From: UBA4416 sp943362175
GTDB taxonomy: Bacteria; Bacteroidota; Bacteroidia; B-17B0; Aurantibacillaceae
Length of the DNA: 64,000 nucleotides
Assembly (NCBI GenBank): GCA_943362175.1
Contig: CALRIU020000009.1
Span: 124,001-188,000, forward strand
Reading direction: 5' to 3'
Every line of letters starts with the position of its first letter. Position 1 is the stretch's first letter. Below are positions 31,968 through 40,284 of the stretch, in pieces. The translations under genes and the position numbers were made by a program. Below the pieces are notes generated by a model. That model was given only the letters and a program-made list of their open reading frames with translations. It did not search any database and was not told the DNA's origin.

Positions 31968-32555
31968 ATGCTTGGCTTAAAACTGGAAACCGACCCGCGC
32001 TGGGTCAATATCGTAGAAAAAAATATTGAAGAGATCTTAACGGATCATGCTTACTGTGAGCAGAAAGCTGCTACCAACGCCATTTCGATCATGATCAGCT
32101 ACCCGCAGTTTACCGACCTGGTGGACGAAATGGTGGCGCTTGCCAAAGAAGAGCTGACGCATTTTGAGATGGTGCATGCCAAAATTAAGGAAAGAGGCCT
32201 CAGCCTTGGCTATGAGCGAAAAGACGACTATGTGGGAGAGCTCTATAAATTTATGCGCAAAGGCGATCACCGGAAACGGATTGTGCTGATCGACCGCCTC
32301 CTGTTTGCCGCCATGATCGAGGCCAGGAGCTGCGAGCGCTTCAAATTGCTTTCGGAGCAGATCGCCGATGAAGATCTGCGGGGCTTTTACAGGGAGCTGA
32401 TGATCAGTGAGGCAACGCACTATACCATGTTTATCGGCTTTGCCCGGAAATATGGTTCGGATACGGAAGACGTGGATGCGCGCTGGCAGCAATGGCTGGA
32501 ATATGAAGCCGGTGTTTTAAGGAACTATGGTAAAAAAGAAACCATACATGGCTGA
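31968..32555 (+). CDS. miaE: tRNA-(ms2io6A)-hydroxylase (MiaE)
   Basis: 195 residues, ferritin-like di-iron four-helix fold. The paired ExxH metal sites are visible: KEELTHFEMVH (~residues 53-63), MIEARSCERFKLLSEQ (~107) and MISEATHYTMFIGFARKY (~146-160). MiaE hydroxylates the isopentenyl side chain of ms2i6A37 in tRNA. Length is close to the 190-250 of characterised enzymes. It is transcribed away from the MarR gene region with a leader carrying GACATTTG at ~31937. Confidence 0.88.
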   Translation: MLGLKLETDPRWVNIVEKNIEEILTDHAYCEQKAATNAISIMISYPQFTDLVDEMVALAKEELTHFEMVHAKIKERGLSLGYERKDDYVGELYKFMRKGDHRKRIVLIDRLLFAAMIEARSCERFKLLSEQIADEDLRGFYRELMISEATHYTMFIGFARKYGSDTEDVDARWQQWLEYEAGVLRNYGKKETIHG

Positions 32556-32723
32556 GAAGCTATGTTTAAGGCTCGTCCCCTACTCATAAATAGTGATTTT
32601 GAGATATGAAACCCGGGGTGTGGAAAACAAAAAAAACCTTTAAGGTTCTGAAAAACAGGGGATTTAGCACTTGAGCATCTTAATTTTCCCCCGAAAACAA
32701 AGAAAAAAGGCGGCAACTTAATT

Positions 32724-32753
32724 TTGTTCATTAGAAAAAATACCCTAATTTCG
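32724..32753 (+). promoter_or_regulatory. Promoter of the first tiny lipoprotein
   Basis: TTG (32724-32726), a 19-nt spacer and TAATTTCG (32746-32753), 25 nt before the ATG at 32779. Confidence 0.55.
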
Positions 32754-32778
32754 CACAAACTTTTTAAAAACTACTAAA

Positions 32779-32979
32779 ATGAAAAAAATTACGTTATTAG
32801 CGGCTGTTATCGCTGCTTTCACTTTTGCTTCTTGCAAAAAAGATTACACTTGCGAATGTACAGCTACTAGCGGTGGTGTTTCTATCTCTGCTAGCACTAC
32901 TATCAAAGACACTAAGAAAAAAGCTAAAGACGCTTGTACTGCAAAAAACACTACTGGTGTAACTTGCGAGATTAAATAA
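32779..32979 (+). CDS. Tiny Cys-containing lipoprotein, paralogue 1
   Basis: 66 residues. Signal MKKITLLAAVIAAFTF with lipobox FASC and KKD after it. The mature part has TCECTATSG, an internal ..KDACTAK.. and a C-terminal VTCEIK. The pattern lipid-Cys, TCxC, internal Cys, terminal Cys-x-(I/L)-K is shared with the next two genes, which suggests two disulfides in a very small outer-membrane or periplasmic lipoprotein. No known domain. AT-rich, A/T-ending codons unlike most neighbours and a strong terminator suggest high expression. Confidence 0.8.
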   Translation: MKKITLLAAVIAAFTFASCKKDYTCECTATSGGVSISASTTIKDTKKKAKDACTAKNTTGVTCEIK

Positions 32980-32997
32980 TCAGAACCTGATTGTTTT

Positions 32998-33034
32998 AAA
33001 AAAAGCTACCTGTCGTACGACAGGTAGCTTTTTT
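32998..33034 (+). terminator. Perfect-palindrome terminator
   Basis: AAAAAAGCTACCTGTCGTA and its exact complement form one long stem with almost no loop, flanked by A and T runs. It follows the first tiny lipoprotein gene. Confidence 0.9.
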
Positions 33035-33142
33035 GTTTGGTAAAGCTCCCGTGGACAGGCAGGAAATTCGATAGACTCGTCGAATTAACATATCAAAGCC
33101 TGTTTTTGACTGTGTTTTCGTTAAATACCGTCCAGTGGGTAT

Positions 33143-33171
33143 TTGGAATTGAAAAAAGATATCTATATTTG
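33143..33171 (+). promoter_or_regulatory. Promoter of the second tiny lipoprotein
   Basis: TTTG (33142-33145), an 18-nt spacer and TATATTTG (33164-33171), a near-ideal Bacteroidota promoter 23 nt before the ATG. Confidence 0.75.
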
Positions 33172-33194
33172 CGGAAACTTTTAAAAACCTAAAA

Positions 33195-33452
33195 ATGAAA
33201 AAAATTACTTTATTTGCTTTTGCAGTAGTAGCGTTAAGCCTTGCTTCCTGCAAAAAAGACAGAACTTGCGAGTGTACATACACACAATCCGGAACAACAA
33301 ACGTTACTTCTAACACTGAAAACATTACTTATACTAAAGTAAGGAAATCAGATGCAAAATACTTTTGCGACAAAGTAACCAACACAAACACTTACACCAG
33401 CTCAGGTGGTTCATCTACCGGTACATCAACTGCAGATTGCAAATTAAAATAA
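33195..33452 (+). CDS. Tiny Cys-containing lipoprotein, paralogue 2
   Basis: 85 residues. Signal MKKITLFAFAVVALSL, lipobox LASC followed by KKDR. Mature part TCECTYTQSGTTNVTS, internal KYFCDKVTN and terminal ADCKLK, the same Cys layout as its neighbours with a longer Ser/Thr-rich middle. It has its own promoter, and the third copy starts 24 nt after its stop without an intervening terminator, so paralogues 2 and 3 are co-transcribed. Confidence 0.8.
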   Translation: MKKITLFAFAVVALSLASCKKDRTCECTYTQSGTTNVTSNTENITYTKVRKSDAKYFCDKVTNTNTYTSSGGSSTGTSTADCKLK

Positions 33453-33476
33453 TTTAAAACATTTAATATTCATACT

Positions 33477-33803
33477 ATGAAAAAAACGATTATATTATCA
33501 GCAGTTGTTATGATGGCATTAGCAGCTGCGTCTTGTAAAAAGTCAAGAACTTGTACTTGTAACTCGACTTATGACAAAACTGTTACAACAACAAATTCTG
33601 GTGGAACAAGCGTTACTGTAACTGATCCTCAAACTTCAAGCACTGAAATTTCAGTAGTAGAAGACAAAATCTCTAAAAAAGACACAAGAAGGAAATATGG
33701 TTGCGTTGACCATAATTCAGACGAAACAACTGTCACTTCAAATAGCGGTGGAAGCGTTTCAACAAAAACTGAAACCAGAAAATCAACTTGTACTTTGAAA
33801 TAA
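33477..33803 (+). CDS. Tiny Cys-containing lipoprotein, paralogue 3
   Basis: 108 residues. Signal MKKTIILSAVVMMALA, lipobox AASC then KKSR. Mature part TCTCNSTYDKTV, a longer Thr/Ser-rich middle (TDPQTSSTEISVVEDKISKK), RRKYGCVDHNSD and terminal STCTLK. The Cys skeleton matches paralogues 1 and 2 while the spacer between the second and third Cys grows from copy to copy. This is consistent with tandem duplication followed by divergence in the low-complexity middle. Confidence 0.8.
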   Translation: MKKTIILSAVVMMALAAASCKKSRTCTCNSTYDKTVTTTNSGGTSVTVTDPQTSSTEISVVEDKISKKDTRRKYGCVDHNSDETTVTSNSGGSVSTKTETRKSTCTLK

Positions 33804-33818
33804 TTCAAGTCACTCAAT

Positions 33819-33857
33819 AAAAAAAGCTATCCATTGTTTAATGGATAGCTTTTTTAT
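33819..33857 (+). terminator. Rho-independent terminator
   Basis: AAAAAAGCTATCCAT pairs with ATGGATAGCTTTTTT over a 6-nt loop. It ends the paralogue 2-3 transcript. Confidence 0.9.
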
Positions 33858-33926
33858 TTTAACAAAATACAGGAAAAGCAGGCTGTTTCTATTTCCATGT
33901 GCCGGTTTAGAAAACAAATAAAAAGC

Positions 33927-33934
33927 TACATTTG
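33927..33934 (+). promoter_or_regulatory. Bacteroidota -7 element (TACATTTG)
   Basis: TACATTTG lies 39 nt before the GTG start of the DoxX-thioredoxin fusion gene at 33974. Confidence 0.6.
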
Positions 33935-33973
33935 ACGAATCGTTTTTAAGAATATCCTACAATTTTATATCCC

Positions 33974-34936
33974 GTGAAATCCATCCTGATCAAGCTCTTT
34001 TTCTTTTTGTTATGTGCCTTTATGGGCCTGGTGTTCCTATACAGCGGATACACCAAACTGGAACCTATCGAGCCTTTCGAATTTACCTTTGTTGATCTTG
34101 GTATCGGCGGCTGGCGGCTGGCGCCTTTCATCGCCCGTTTTATGATAGGCCTGGAGTTCTTCATCGGCTTCCTGCTCATCACGGGTTTGTACATCAGGCG
34201 CTTCACGATTAAGCTCACGGTGATCTCCCTGATCGTGTTTTGTATCTACCTTATTTTTATTATGGCTACCGCCGGCAACAATGGCAACTGCGGTTGCTTT
34301 GGCACGGCTATTTCCATGACGCCGCTGCAGGCCCTGATTAAAAATATCATTATGATTGCCGTGTCTCTCGTCATTTACAGGTTCTATGACGGTTTCAGCT
34401 TTTTCTACGAAAACGCTCAGTTTAAAAAGCCCGGTAAATGGTTGTTTATCCTGCTCCTGTTGACGGGATTTGCTCTTCCTCATATCCTGAACTATGTCGA
34501 CCTGAACTACTCGGCAGCTTACCTCGTTAAAAAAGAGAACAGCTTTAAGCTCGAGCTCGACAGCCTGTACAAGCACGATAAGATCCATGAGGCACCGGAA
34601 AGCCTGAGCAAGGGCAAGCACCTCATTTCGTTTATGAGCCTCACCTGCCCGCATTGCCGCATTGCCGCCAAAAAACTGAAGATCATGAAGGAAAAGAACC
34701 CGGACATTTCCATGTACCTGGTGCTAAACGGCGATTATAAGGATATCCCGCGTTTTTTTGATGACACCAAAGCCAGGAACCTGGATTATTGCATTCTCAA
34801 TGGTCCCAGCTTCGTTTACCTCGGAGGGTTGAACCTACCGGCGATCTTCCTGGTGAATAATTCAGTAGTTGAGAATAACCTTAACTATATGGAGCTCGAT
34901 CAGACGGAGATCGAGAAATGGCTGGCGAAGCCCTAA
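33974..34936 (+). CDS. DoxX/MauE-type membrane protein fused to a thioredoxin-like domain
   Basis: 320 residues, GTG start. The N-terminal half is a four-helix DoxX/MauE-like membrane domain (FLYSGYTKLEPIEPFEFTFV, ARFMIGLEFFIGFLLITGLY) with the MauE-type NCGCFG motif near residue 110. After one more helix comes a soluble domain with SLTCPHCRIAAKKLKIM, a CPHC thioredoxin-fold active site, and the cis-Pro-like NLPAIFLV. This BT_3928-like fusion is typical of Bacteroidota. The domain pair resembles systems that pass electrons to periplasmic disulfide exchange. The partner protein is unknown, though the Cys-containing lipoproteins just upstream are attractive candidates (inference). Confidence 0.88.
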   Translation: MKSILIKLFFFLLCAFMGLVFLYSGYTKLEPIEPFEFTFVDLGIGGWRLAPFIARFMIGLEFFIGFLLITGLYIRRFTIKLTVISLIVFCIYLIFIMATAGNNGNCGCFGTAISMTPLQALIKNIIMIAVSLVIYRFYDGFSFFYENAQFKKPGKWLFILLLLTGFALPHILNYVDLNYSAAYLVKKENSFKLELDSLYKHDKIHEAPESLSKGKHLISFMSLTCPHCRIAAKKLKIMKEKNPDISMYLVLNGDYKDIPRFFDDTKARNLDYCILNGPSFVYLGGLNLPAIFLVNNSVVENNLNYMELDQTEIEKWLAKP

Positions 34937-35087
34937 ACTTGTTTTGAGCTAACGTAGAGTCATAAAACAGCGACCAGACAACCCATCCCGGATATGGGTG
35001 TTGGTGATTCCGTAGACATTCCTTAATTATTTTTTTGTAACGATTATCTGGCTTTTACATTATAGTCAGAGTAAGTTCATTTTAGTT

Positions 35088-36302
35088 ATGAAAAAAAATA
35101 TTTTAGCGGCATTTTTTTTGGTTTGTATTATCTGTGGTTACGCGCAAAACTTGAAAAGATACCGGGGATCCAATGGCCTCTACGGATTTAAAGACAAAAA
35201 TGAAAAAACAGTTGTGCCGGCAAAATTTGAATTTGCCGATGACTTTTTTTATAATGGTTTGTGTAAAGTCGGGAATTTAGACGGAGGCGGCCCCATGTGG
35301 GGGTTCATTGACTCAACCGGAAAAGAAGTAATTCATGTAATATATCGCGAGGTCGACTATTTTAAAGACGAGTTAGCTTTGGCAAGGGGTGGCAGTTATT
35401 GTGAAAACAGGGAGTGTGGATTTATAGACAAAACAGGAAAGGTAGTGGGTTCATTTAAATATGATGATGCAAAAACATTCTCGGAAGATATAGCCTTAGT
35501 TAATATTGGCAAGAGGGATTGTGATAATTATAAGAATGAAGGCAAATGGGGATTTATTAATAAAACAGGAAAAGAGATTACTGTGATAAAGTATGATAAA
35601 GCAGATTTTTTTTCAGGAGGTATAGCCAGAGTAAATTTAGGTGGGAAATGGGGATTTATCGATAAAACAGGGAAAGAGATCACTGCCATTAAATATGATT
35701 GGGTATCGTCTTGTTTTGAGGGCGTTGCCGTTGTAAATATCGGCGGACGTGAAAACAAAAATGAGGATTATATCCTGTACGGGAAATGGGGGGTAGTGAA
35801 TTTAGAAGGTAAAGAAATAACACCGATAAAGTACGAAGATATTGCAGAATTCAAAGAAGGTTTCGCCGGAGTTTCAATTATTTCGGACAATAAAAAAATA
35901 AAATGGGGCTATATTGACAAAACAGGCAAAGAAATATGTCCCTTAAAATACGATAGCGCTGAAGAATTTAAGGAAGGTTATGCCACCGTTGGGAGCAGCT
36001 TAACCAGTAAAGAATTTAAAAGGGGCTATATTGATAAAACAGGCAAGATGATAACCCCTATGAAATATGATTTTGCCCGCAAATTTAACAATGGCTTTGC
36101 CGTTGTTGGGGTCATCAACAACGACGAGGAGCGAACCGGATATTTTAAATTTGGATTTATAGATAGAACCGGTAAAGAGGTCATACCTTTACAATATGAT
36201 ACTGTCAATGATTTTCATGATGGATTAGCCTATGTGTCAATAAAGAATCGTTGGTTTTACATAAACACCAATGGACAGGAAGTTGCTGTTAATGAAAAAT
36301 AA
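35088..36302 (+). CDS. Secreted WG-repeat protein
   Basis: 404 residues. Signal peptide MKKNILAAFFLVCIICGYAQ, then about ten WG (KWGFIDKTGKEI) repeats of ~40 residues covering the rest of the protein: MWGFIDSTGKEVI, KWGFINKTGKEIT, KWGFIDKTGKEIT, KWGYIDKTGKEIC, KFGFIDRTGKEVI and others, each followed by a YD..x.F..G.A.V block. WG repeats form beta-rich solenoids or propellers and are thought to be protein-binding, without a known catalytic role. Codons are AT-rich compared with neighbours. It is monocistronic. Confidence 0.9.
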   Translation: MKKNILAAFFLVCIICGYAQNLKRYRGSNGLYGFKDKNEKTVVPAKFEFADDFFYNGLCKVGNLDGGGPMWGFIDSTGKEVIHVIYREVDYFKDELALARGGSYCENRECGFIDKTGKVVGSFKYDDAKTFSEDIALVNIGKRDCDNYKNEGKWGFINKTGKEITVIKYDKADFFSGGIARVNLGGKWGFIDKTGKEITAIKYDWVSSCFEGVAVVNIGGRENKNEDYILYGKWGVVNLEGKEITPIKYEDIAEFKEGFAGVSIISDNKKIKWGYIDKTGKEICPLKYDSAEEFKEGYATVGSSLTSKEFKRGYIDKTGKMITPMKYDFARKFNNGFAVVGVINNDEERTGYFKFGFIDRTGKEVIPLQYDTVNDFHDGLAYVSIKNRWFYINTNGQEVAVNEK

Positions 36303-36389
36303 CCCGGCATCAACACTAACCCAAAGCAGAAATTACAGCTGACACTTCGGCATTGCATCCAACCGCGTGGCGCAAGCTTGCAAACCATT

Positions 36390-37088
36390 TTACAGAATTT
36401 CTTTCAGTTGCTTCAGCGCAGAGATCTGGAAGAAGCCCGCCTGCTCATTCTGCTGAGGTATCCCCGACAGATAAACGGCTTTCCAGTTGGCATTGAGCGC
36501 ACCGAGGATGTCGGCGTCGTAGTTGTCACCAATCATGATGCATTCCGGCTGTTTGGCCCCCGAAAGGTTTTGGGCCAGTTCAAAGATCTTCACATCCGGC
36601 TTATTAACGCCATGATCTTCGGAAATAATGATGTGACGGAAAAAGTCCTTCAATCCCGATTGACTAAGCTTGATGTGCTGCACTTCCCGGAAGCCGTTGG
36701 TAATGATATGCAGCTCATAATTTTTTTCCTTCAGGTAGTTCAACACTTCCAGGGAGCCTTCGATGAGGTGGGTTTTATAGGGCGAGATGGCAAGGTACTC
36801 ATCGGCCCAGGCTTTGGCTACTTCGACCCGGTCGTATCCGAAATGCAGAAAGGTCTGGTGAAAGCGCTGATACCTTAGTTCCTCTTTGCTTACCTGTTTT
36901 AGCGCATACTGCTTCCAGAGCTCGTGGTTAATGCCTTCATACACGGCAATGAAGGTGTTGAAATCCGTATGAAAGGCGGTATCGAAGCCATATTCCAGGA
37001 AGAGGTGCAGCATGGCTTCCCGCGAGTTTTTTTCAAAATCCCATAAGGTATGGTCGAGGTCGAAGAAGATATGTTTGACCTGGTTCAT
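36390..37088 (-). CDS. HAD-superfamily hydrolase, YjjG-type
   Basis: 232 residues. HAD motif I FFDLDHTLWDFEKNS (nucleophile and acid/base Asp), motif II HIITNGFREVQHI, motif III Lys in ..GVNKPDVKIF and motif IV MIGDNYDADILGALNANWKA. The helical C1 cap and the DLDHTLWDFE start are those of YjjG/TIGR02254 nucleotidases, which hydrolyse pyrimidine nucleoside monophosphates including damaged ones. Its ATG overlaps the stop of the GSCFA gene by 4 nt (ATGA), so it is translationally coupled to it. Confidence 0.9.
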   Translation of the reverse strand: MNQVKHIFFDLDHTLWDFEKNSREAMLHLFLEYGFDTAFHTDFNTFIAVYEGINHELWKQYALKQVSKEELRYQRFHQTFLHFGYDRVEVAKAWADEYLAISPYKTHLIEGSLEVLNYLKEKNYELHIITNGFREVQHIKLSQSGLKDFFRHIIISEDHGVNKPDVKIFELAQNLSGAKQPECIMIGDNYDADILGALNANWKAVYLSGIPQQNEQAGFFQISALKQLKEIL

Positions 37089-38062
37089 CGTTGCGAAAAA
37101 TAGTTTATCTCTGTATTGAGATCGAGGTAAGGAAATTCGGTTTTAAGCTCCAGGCATTTTTGCAGCTGGGCGCTTTTGAAGTCGGCAAAGGCCTGTGTGG
37201 CTTCCTGTAAAGGGCGGTGACGGAAAGCGGTATTCAGAGCAGCGAGGCGGTCGAGCAGGGGACGGCTGGCAGGGTCGAAGTAGCTGCCGGAGAACTTTTG
37301 CCACACATAGTCAATCGCCTGTTGGTTGGGATGCGCCATGTCGGCTTCGTAAAAACGGTAATCGCGCAGATCGTCGTTGACCAGCTCATAAGCCGGGAAA
37401 TAATAGCACTGGTCGTTGGCATTCACAATGCCGTGTGCAGCCAGGATGAGCGCTGCTTTGCTGAGGCTATTTTCCACCACACCATCACGCACATGCTTTA
37501 CCGGCGAAACGGTGAGGATCACGTTCAGGTCCGGGTTAAAGCTTCGGAGGGCTTTTAGCAAGTCGGTATAAGAAGCGATAATGGCAGAAGGGTCAGCCAT
37601 TTTTTTCGTGAACTGTTTTGCCGGCAGCTTATGGCAGTTGGCTACAATACGTTGCTGCTCCTGATGCTCATAATAAAAGGCCGAGCCAAAGGTGAGCATC
37701 AGCCAGCGGGCCGTCTTCAGATGTTCATGCCACTCTGCCACCAGGGCGTTGAGTGTTGTTATCAATTCTTCTTTTGAAGATCTGGTTAAGGACGTATGGG
37801 TTTCCAGGGAGAGCCAGGAACCTTGTTGCTCCATCAGTTCGCTTTCCGCAAAAGGCTTATTTTCCAACAGGCGTGTCAGCGCCTGAAGCATGCTTTCCGG
37901 ATTGAAAACGATTCCGAAGGGATTCGCATGGCAGTCGAATTTCAGGTCGTTCAGGCGTTTGCCGATATGCTCTGTAAAGCAGGAACCCATCAGTAGCAGC
38001 TTTTGCCGGTGTTGCATGTGAGCAGGGCTGAGGCCTGTATCCAGGTCGAGGTGAAAACGCAT
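37085..38062 (-). CDS. GSCFA-domain protein
   Basis: 325 residues from the ATG at 38062 (MRFHLDLDTGLSPAHMQHRQ); the frame extends further upstream but inside the previous gene. The name-giving motif LLMGSCFTEHIGKRL lies near residue 25, with the SGNH-like block LMLTFGSAFYYEH and the ILTVSPVKHVRDGVVENSLS stretch. This family is related to GDSL/SGNH esterases; its substrate is unknown. It sits in the middle of an overlapping three-gene operon: membrane protein, GSCFA, HAD phosphatase. Confidence 0.88.
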   Translation of the reverse strand: MRFHLDLDTGLSPAHMQHRQKLLLMGSCFTEHIGKRLNDLKFDCHANPFGIVFNPESMLQALTRLLENKPFAESELMEQQGSWLSLETHTSLTRSSKEELITTLNALVAEWHEHLKTARWLMLTFGSAFYYEHQEQQRIVANCHKLPAKQFTKKMADPSAIIASYTDLLKALRSFNPDLNVILTVSPVKHVRDGVVENSLSKAALILAAHGIVNANDQCYYFPAYELVNDDLRDYRFYEADMAHPNQQAIDYVWQKFSGSYFDPASRPLLDRLAALNTAFRHRPLQEATQAFADFKSAQLQKCLELKTEFPYLDLNTEINYFSQR

Positions 38063-39549
38063 TAGCTTCGGTGGGGCAGGGAGAGTTGTTTGACGAATAA
38101 GTGTTTCATCAAAGGCATCCATACAACGACGAATAAAACAGGACCGCCGTATAAGGTGATGAAGATCCATTTTTCGAACCAGGCACGCCAGTAGTCGTTT
38201 ACCAGCTGCATGTAGATGTGTGGCCAGGTTCTGTAAAGTTGGTTTTGGTAAGTATAGGCTTGCTCCGGAGAGACCTGTTCGTAGGTTGCATAGTCGTAAT
38301 CATAATGGTTGTAGTCAAAAGATGTGTAAAAAAACTCTTTGGACACAAGGAGGATAATCACCGGCAGCATAGGCAGCACCAGGTAGGTGATCTGTGCGCA
38401 GATGTTCTTAAAAGGATTGAACTGCCGGGCCGGCAAAAAGCCCAGGCCTGTAAAGACAATTGCCACCAACAGGGTTAAGAGCATTAAGGCCAGGTAAGAG
38501 TCATCCCTCGAACCCGAAAAGCGGAAGAGCTGGCTGATGATGAAGAGGAGGATCGGGATAATGATACAGGCAATGACCGTGAGAAGAAACTGCTTCCAGG
38601 GAACCATTTTAAACAGCATCACCAGCAGCGAGAGGTAAAAGCAGGTATACAGGATAAAATTCAGGAACTCAGCCTTCCATAAAAACAGGCTGCCGTATTT
38701 GGCTTCCGAGATACGGCTGAAAATTTGCTCCATCTCATACGTATTGAAATAGCTACGCTGGTAATTGTAAAGCAGGCTGCTTTCCATCGGCGAATGTGTC
38801 CGCAGGTACTTGGATCTAATGAGCAGGGAATCTTCCGAAATAAAGCCGTATTCCGTGATGCCGTATTTTTTCCAGACATTGATGTAGTTCCCGATCAGCG
38901 TTTTGATCTGTTCGTCGCTTTTAGAGGATTTGTAGAGGCGCTCAATGGCATAAGGACTCATCAGGCCTCTGTACCGGAGGGTATCATACTTGATGGTCCA
39001 AGGTGTATAAGGATCGAGTACCGAGGGTTTCCTGAGGTCAAAGGAAGTCAGTTGCGTAAGCGTATCATAGATGGATTCGTAGTTATTGATGTTGTTAATG
39101 ACAAACGCTTCACCGGCATTCAGCGTATTGATGTCGTTGATGAACTCCTCATCGCTCACCGTATTGGCTACACGTGTATTGTAAATGGAAGTAAAGGGAA
39201 TGGGAAAGCTGATGAAAATGAACACACAGCAGAGGTTCAGAAAAAAAACCTTATACGCGTCGGTCCAGCTTCGTTTCCCGAATTTCTTTTCGAGGTTGAA
39301 GATGATATTGTGGTAGATCCAGAAACAAAGCGCGACGATTGCCAGGATGGTAAACAGGAAATACCAGAGGCCGAGGTCCTGGGTTTGCGACAGGTTGATG
39401 GGGATGGCAAAGCCCGATAGGGCCGAGAGCAACCAGGTGATGAGGCCGTAAAACAGGACGATGTGAATTTTGCTGATCCAGGCTACCGGATGGTTGAGGA
39501 GGAGGTAAGCATCGATGCGCCTGAGAAATGGCGGAATTAATTTTTTCAA
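38062..39549 (-). CDS. Large polytopic membrane protein of unknown function
   Basis: 495 residues. Two N-terminal helices (KIHIVLFYGLITWLLSALSG, LGLWYFLFTILAIVALCFWI), one more at ~105-125, then a ~150-residue extracytoplasmic loop (ANTVSDEEFINDINTLNAGE to YNYQRSYFNTYEMEQIFSRI). Four or five C-terminal helices follow, ending near a Tyr/Asp-rich segment (YDYDYATYEQVSPEQAYTYQ). No family recognised. It is the first gene of the operon with GSCFA and HAD proteins, and its stop overlaps the next start by one base, suggesting a shared function at the membrane. Confidence 0.75.
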   Translation of the reverse strand: MKKLIPPFLRRIDAYLLLNHPVAWISKIHIVLFYGLITWLLSALSGFAIPINLSQTQDLGLWYFLFTILAIVALCFWIYHNIIFNLEKKFGKRSWTDAYKVFFLNLCCVFIFISFPIPFTSIYNTRVANTVSDEEFINDINTLNAGEAFVINNINNYESIYDTLTQLTSFDLRKPSVLDPYTPWTIKYDTLRYRGLMSPYAIERLYKSSKSDEQIKTLIGNYINVWKKYGITEYGFISEDSLLIRSKYLRTHSPMESSLLYNYQRSYFNTYEMEQIFSRISEAKYGSLFLWKAEFLNFILYTCFYLSLLVMLFKMVPWKQFLLTVIACIIIPILLFIISQLFRFSGSRDDSYLALMLLTLLVAIVFTGLGFLPARQFNPFKNICAQITYLVLPMLPVIILLVSKEFFYTSFDYNHYDYDYATYEQVSPEQAYTYQNQLYRTWPHIYMQLVNDYWRAWFEKWIFITLYGGPVLFVVVWMPLMKHLFVKQLSLPHRS

Positions 39550-39577
39550 AACCCTTTTTTACCGGTAAAGATAAACA

Positions 39578-39606
39578 TAAAAGGGCTACAAAATGCAGCC
39601 CTTTCG
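39578..39606 (-). terminator. ndk terminator
   Basis: AAAGGGCT (39580-39587) pairs with AGCCCTTT (39597-39604), and the minus strand runs on into TTATGTTTAT. It lies 25 nt after the ndk stop. Confidence 0.65.
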
Positions 39607-39628
39607 ATGGTATAAGTCAATGACCTGT

Positions 39629-40048
39629 TTAGAAACGTTCTGTCTGGGAGAAGAAGAAATTTGCTTCGATGTTGGCGTTCTCATCGCTGTCGGAACCGTG
39701 AACGGCATTAGCAGCAATAGATTTGGCGAACATTCTGCGGATCGTACCTTCTTCTGCTTTGGAAGGATCGGTAGCACCGATGAGGGTCCTGTAGTCGCTT
39801 ACCGCGTTGTCTTTGGATAACACAGCTGCCACGATAGGTCCGCTGCTCATATAATCCACTAACTCACCGTAAAAAGGACGCTCTTTGTGAACTTCGTAAA
39901 ATTTACCGGCTGTTTCTCTGCTGAGCTTCAGGTATTTCATAGCCACGATCCTGAAACCGCCTTCGTTGATTTTTGCTAAAATAGGACCGATGTTGTTTGC
40001 TTCAACCGCATCGGGTTTGATCATTGTAAAAGTGATGTTTCCTGCCAT
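39629..40048 (-). CDS. ndk: Nucleoside diphosphate kinase
   Basis: 139 residues from the ATG at 40048 (MAGNITFTMIKPDAVEANNI), the universal N-terminus; a longer frame starting at 40099 is not needed. ATP-dependent phosphorylation of NDPs through a phospho-His intermediate; the site is in NAVHGSDSDENANIEANFFF. Other motifs are KINEGGFRIVAMKYLKL, HKERPFYGELVDYMSSGPIV and YRTLIGATDPSKAEEGTIRR. It has its own promoter at 40067-40074. Confidence 0.97.
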   Translation of the reverse strand: MAGNITFTMIKPDAVEANNIGPILAKINEGGFRIVAMKYLKLSRETAGKFYEVHKERPFYGELVDYMSSGPIVAAVLSKDNAVSDYRTLIGATDPSKAEEGTIRRMFAKSIAANAVHGSDSDENANIEANFFFSQTERF

Positions 40049-40066
40049 TATTGTTTTTTTAGGCTG

Positions 40067-40074
40067 CAAAGATA
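40067..40074 (-). promoter_or_regulatory. ndk -7 element (TATCTTTG)
   Basis: CAAAGATA on the plus strand, i.e. TATCTTTG on the minus strand, 19 nt upstream of the ndk ATG. Confidence 0.65.
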
Positions 40075-40125
40075 CACTTTTTACCATTATATCAAACAAT
40101 CTGTTGTTTAGATGCTTTGGTTATT

Positions 40126-40252
40126 TTGGGCGTCTCCCTTCTGCAAAGGAGCGCAGAAGGGGCGGGCTTTCGCCACTCGCTTTTTTGCCGGTTGCTGAGC
40201 GGAGCCGAAGCACGGCAAAAAAGAGCTCAGGCAATGCCTCAATCCCTGACAC
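40126..40252 (+). repeat. Two-hairpin intergenic element, copy 3 (plus orientation)
   Basis: TTTTGGGCG, hairpin 1 (CCCTTCTGC 40136-40144 with GCAGAAGGG 40153-40161), GCGGGCTTTCGCCACTCGC and hairpin 2 (CTTTTTTGCCG 40180-40190 with CGGCAAAAAAG 40213-40223). It ends GAGCTCAGGCA..CAATCCCTGACAC. The loop of hairpin 2 contains CTGAGCGGAGCCGAAGC, a relative of the short dispersed repeat at 27031. It lies between the divergent ndk and nrnA genes. Confidence 0.8.
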
Positions 40253-40272
40253 AGTGGTACCGATAAAAACCT

Positions 40273-40280
40273 TACCTTCG
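40273..40280 (+). promoter_or_regulatory. -7 element of the DHH phosphoesterase gene (TACCTTCG)
   Basis: TACCTTCG, a known variant of TAnnTTTG, ends 4 nt before the ATG at 40285, again implying a leaderless or nearly leaderless transcript. Confidence 0.5.
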
Positions 40281-40284
40281 CCTC

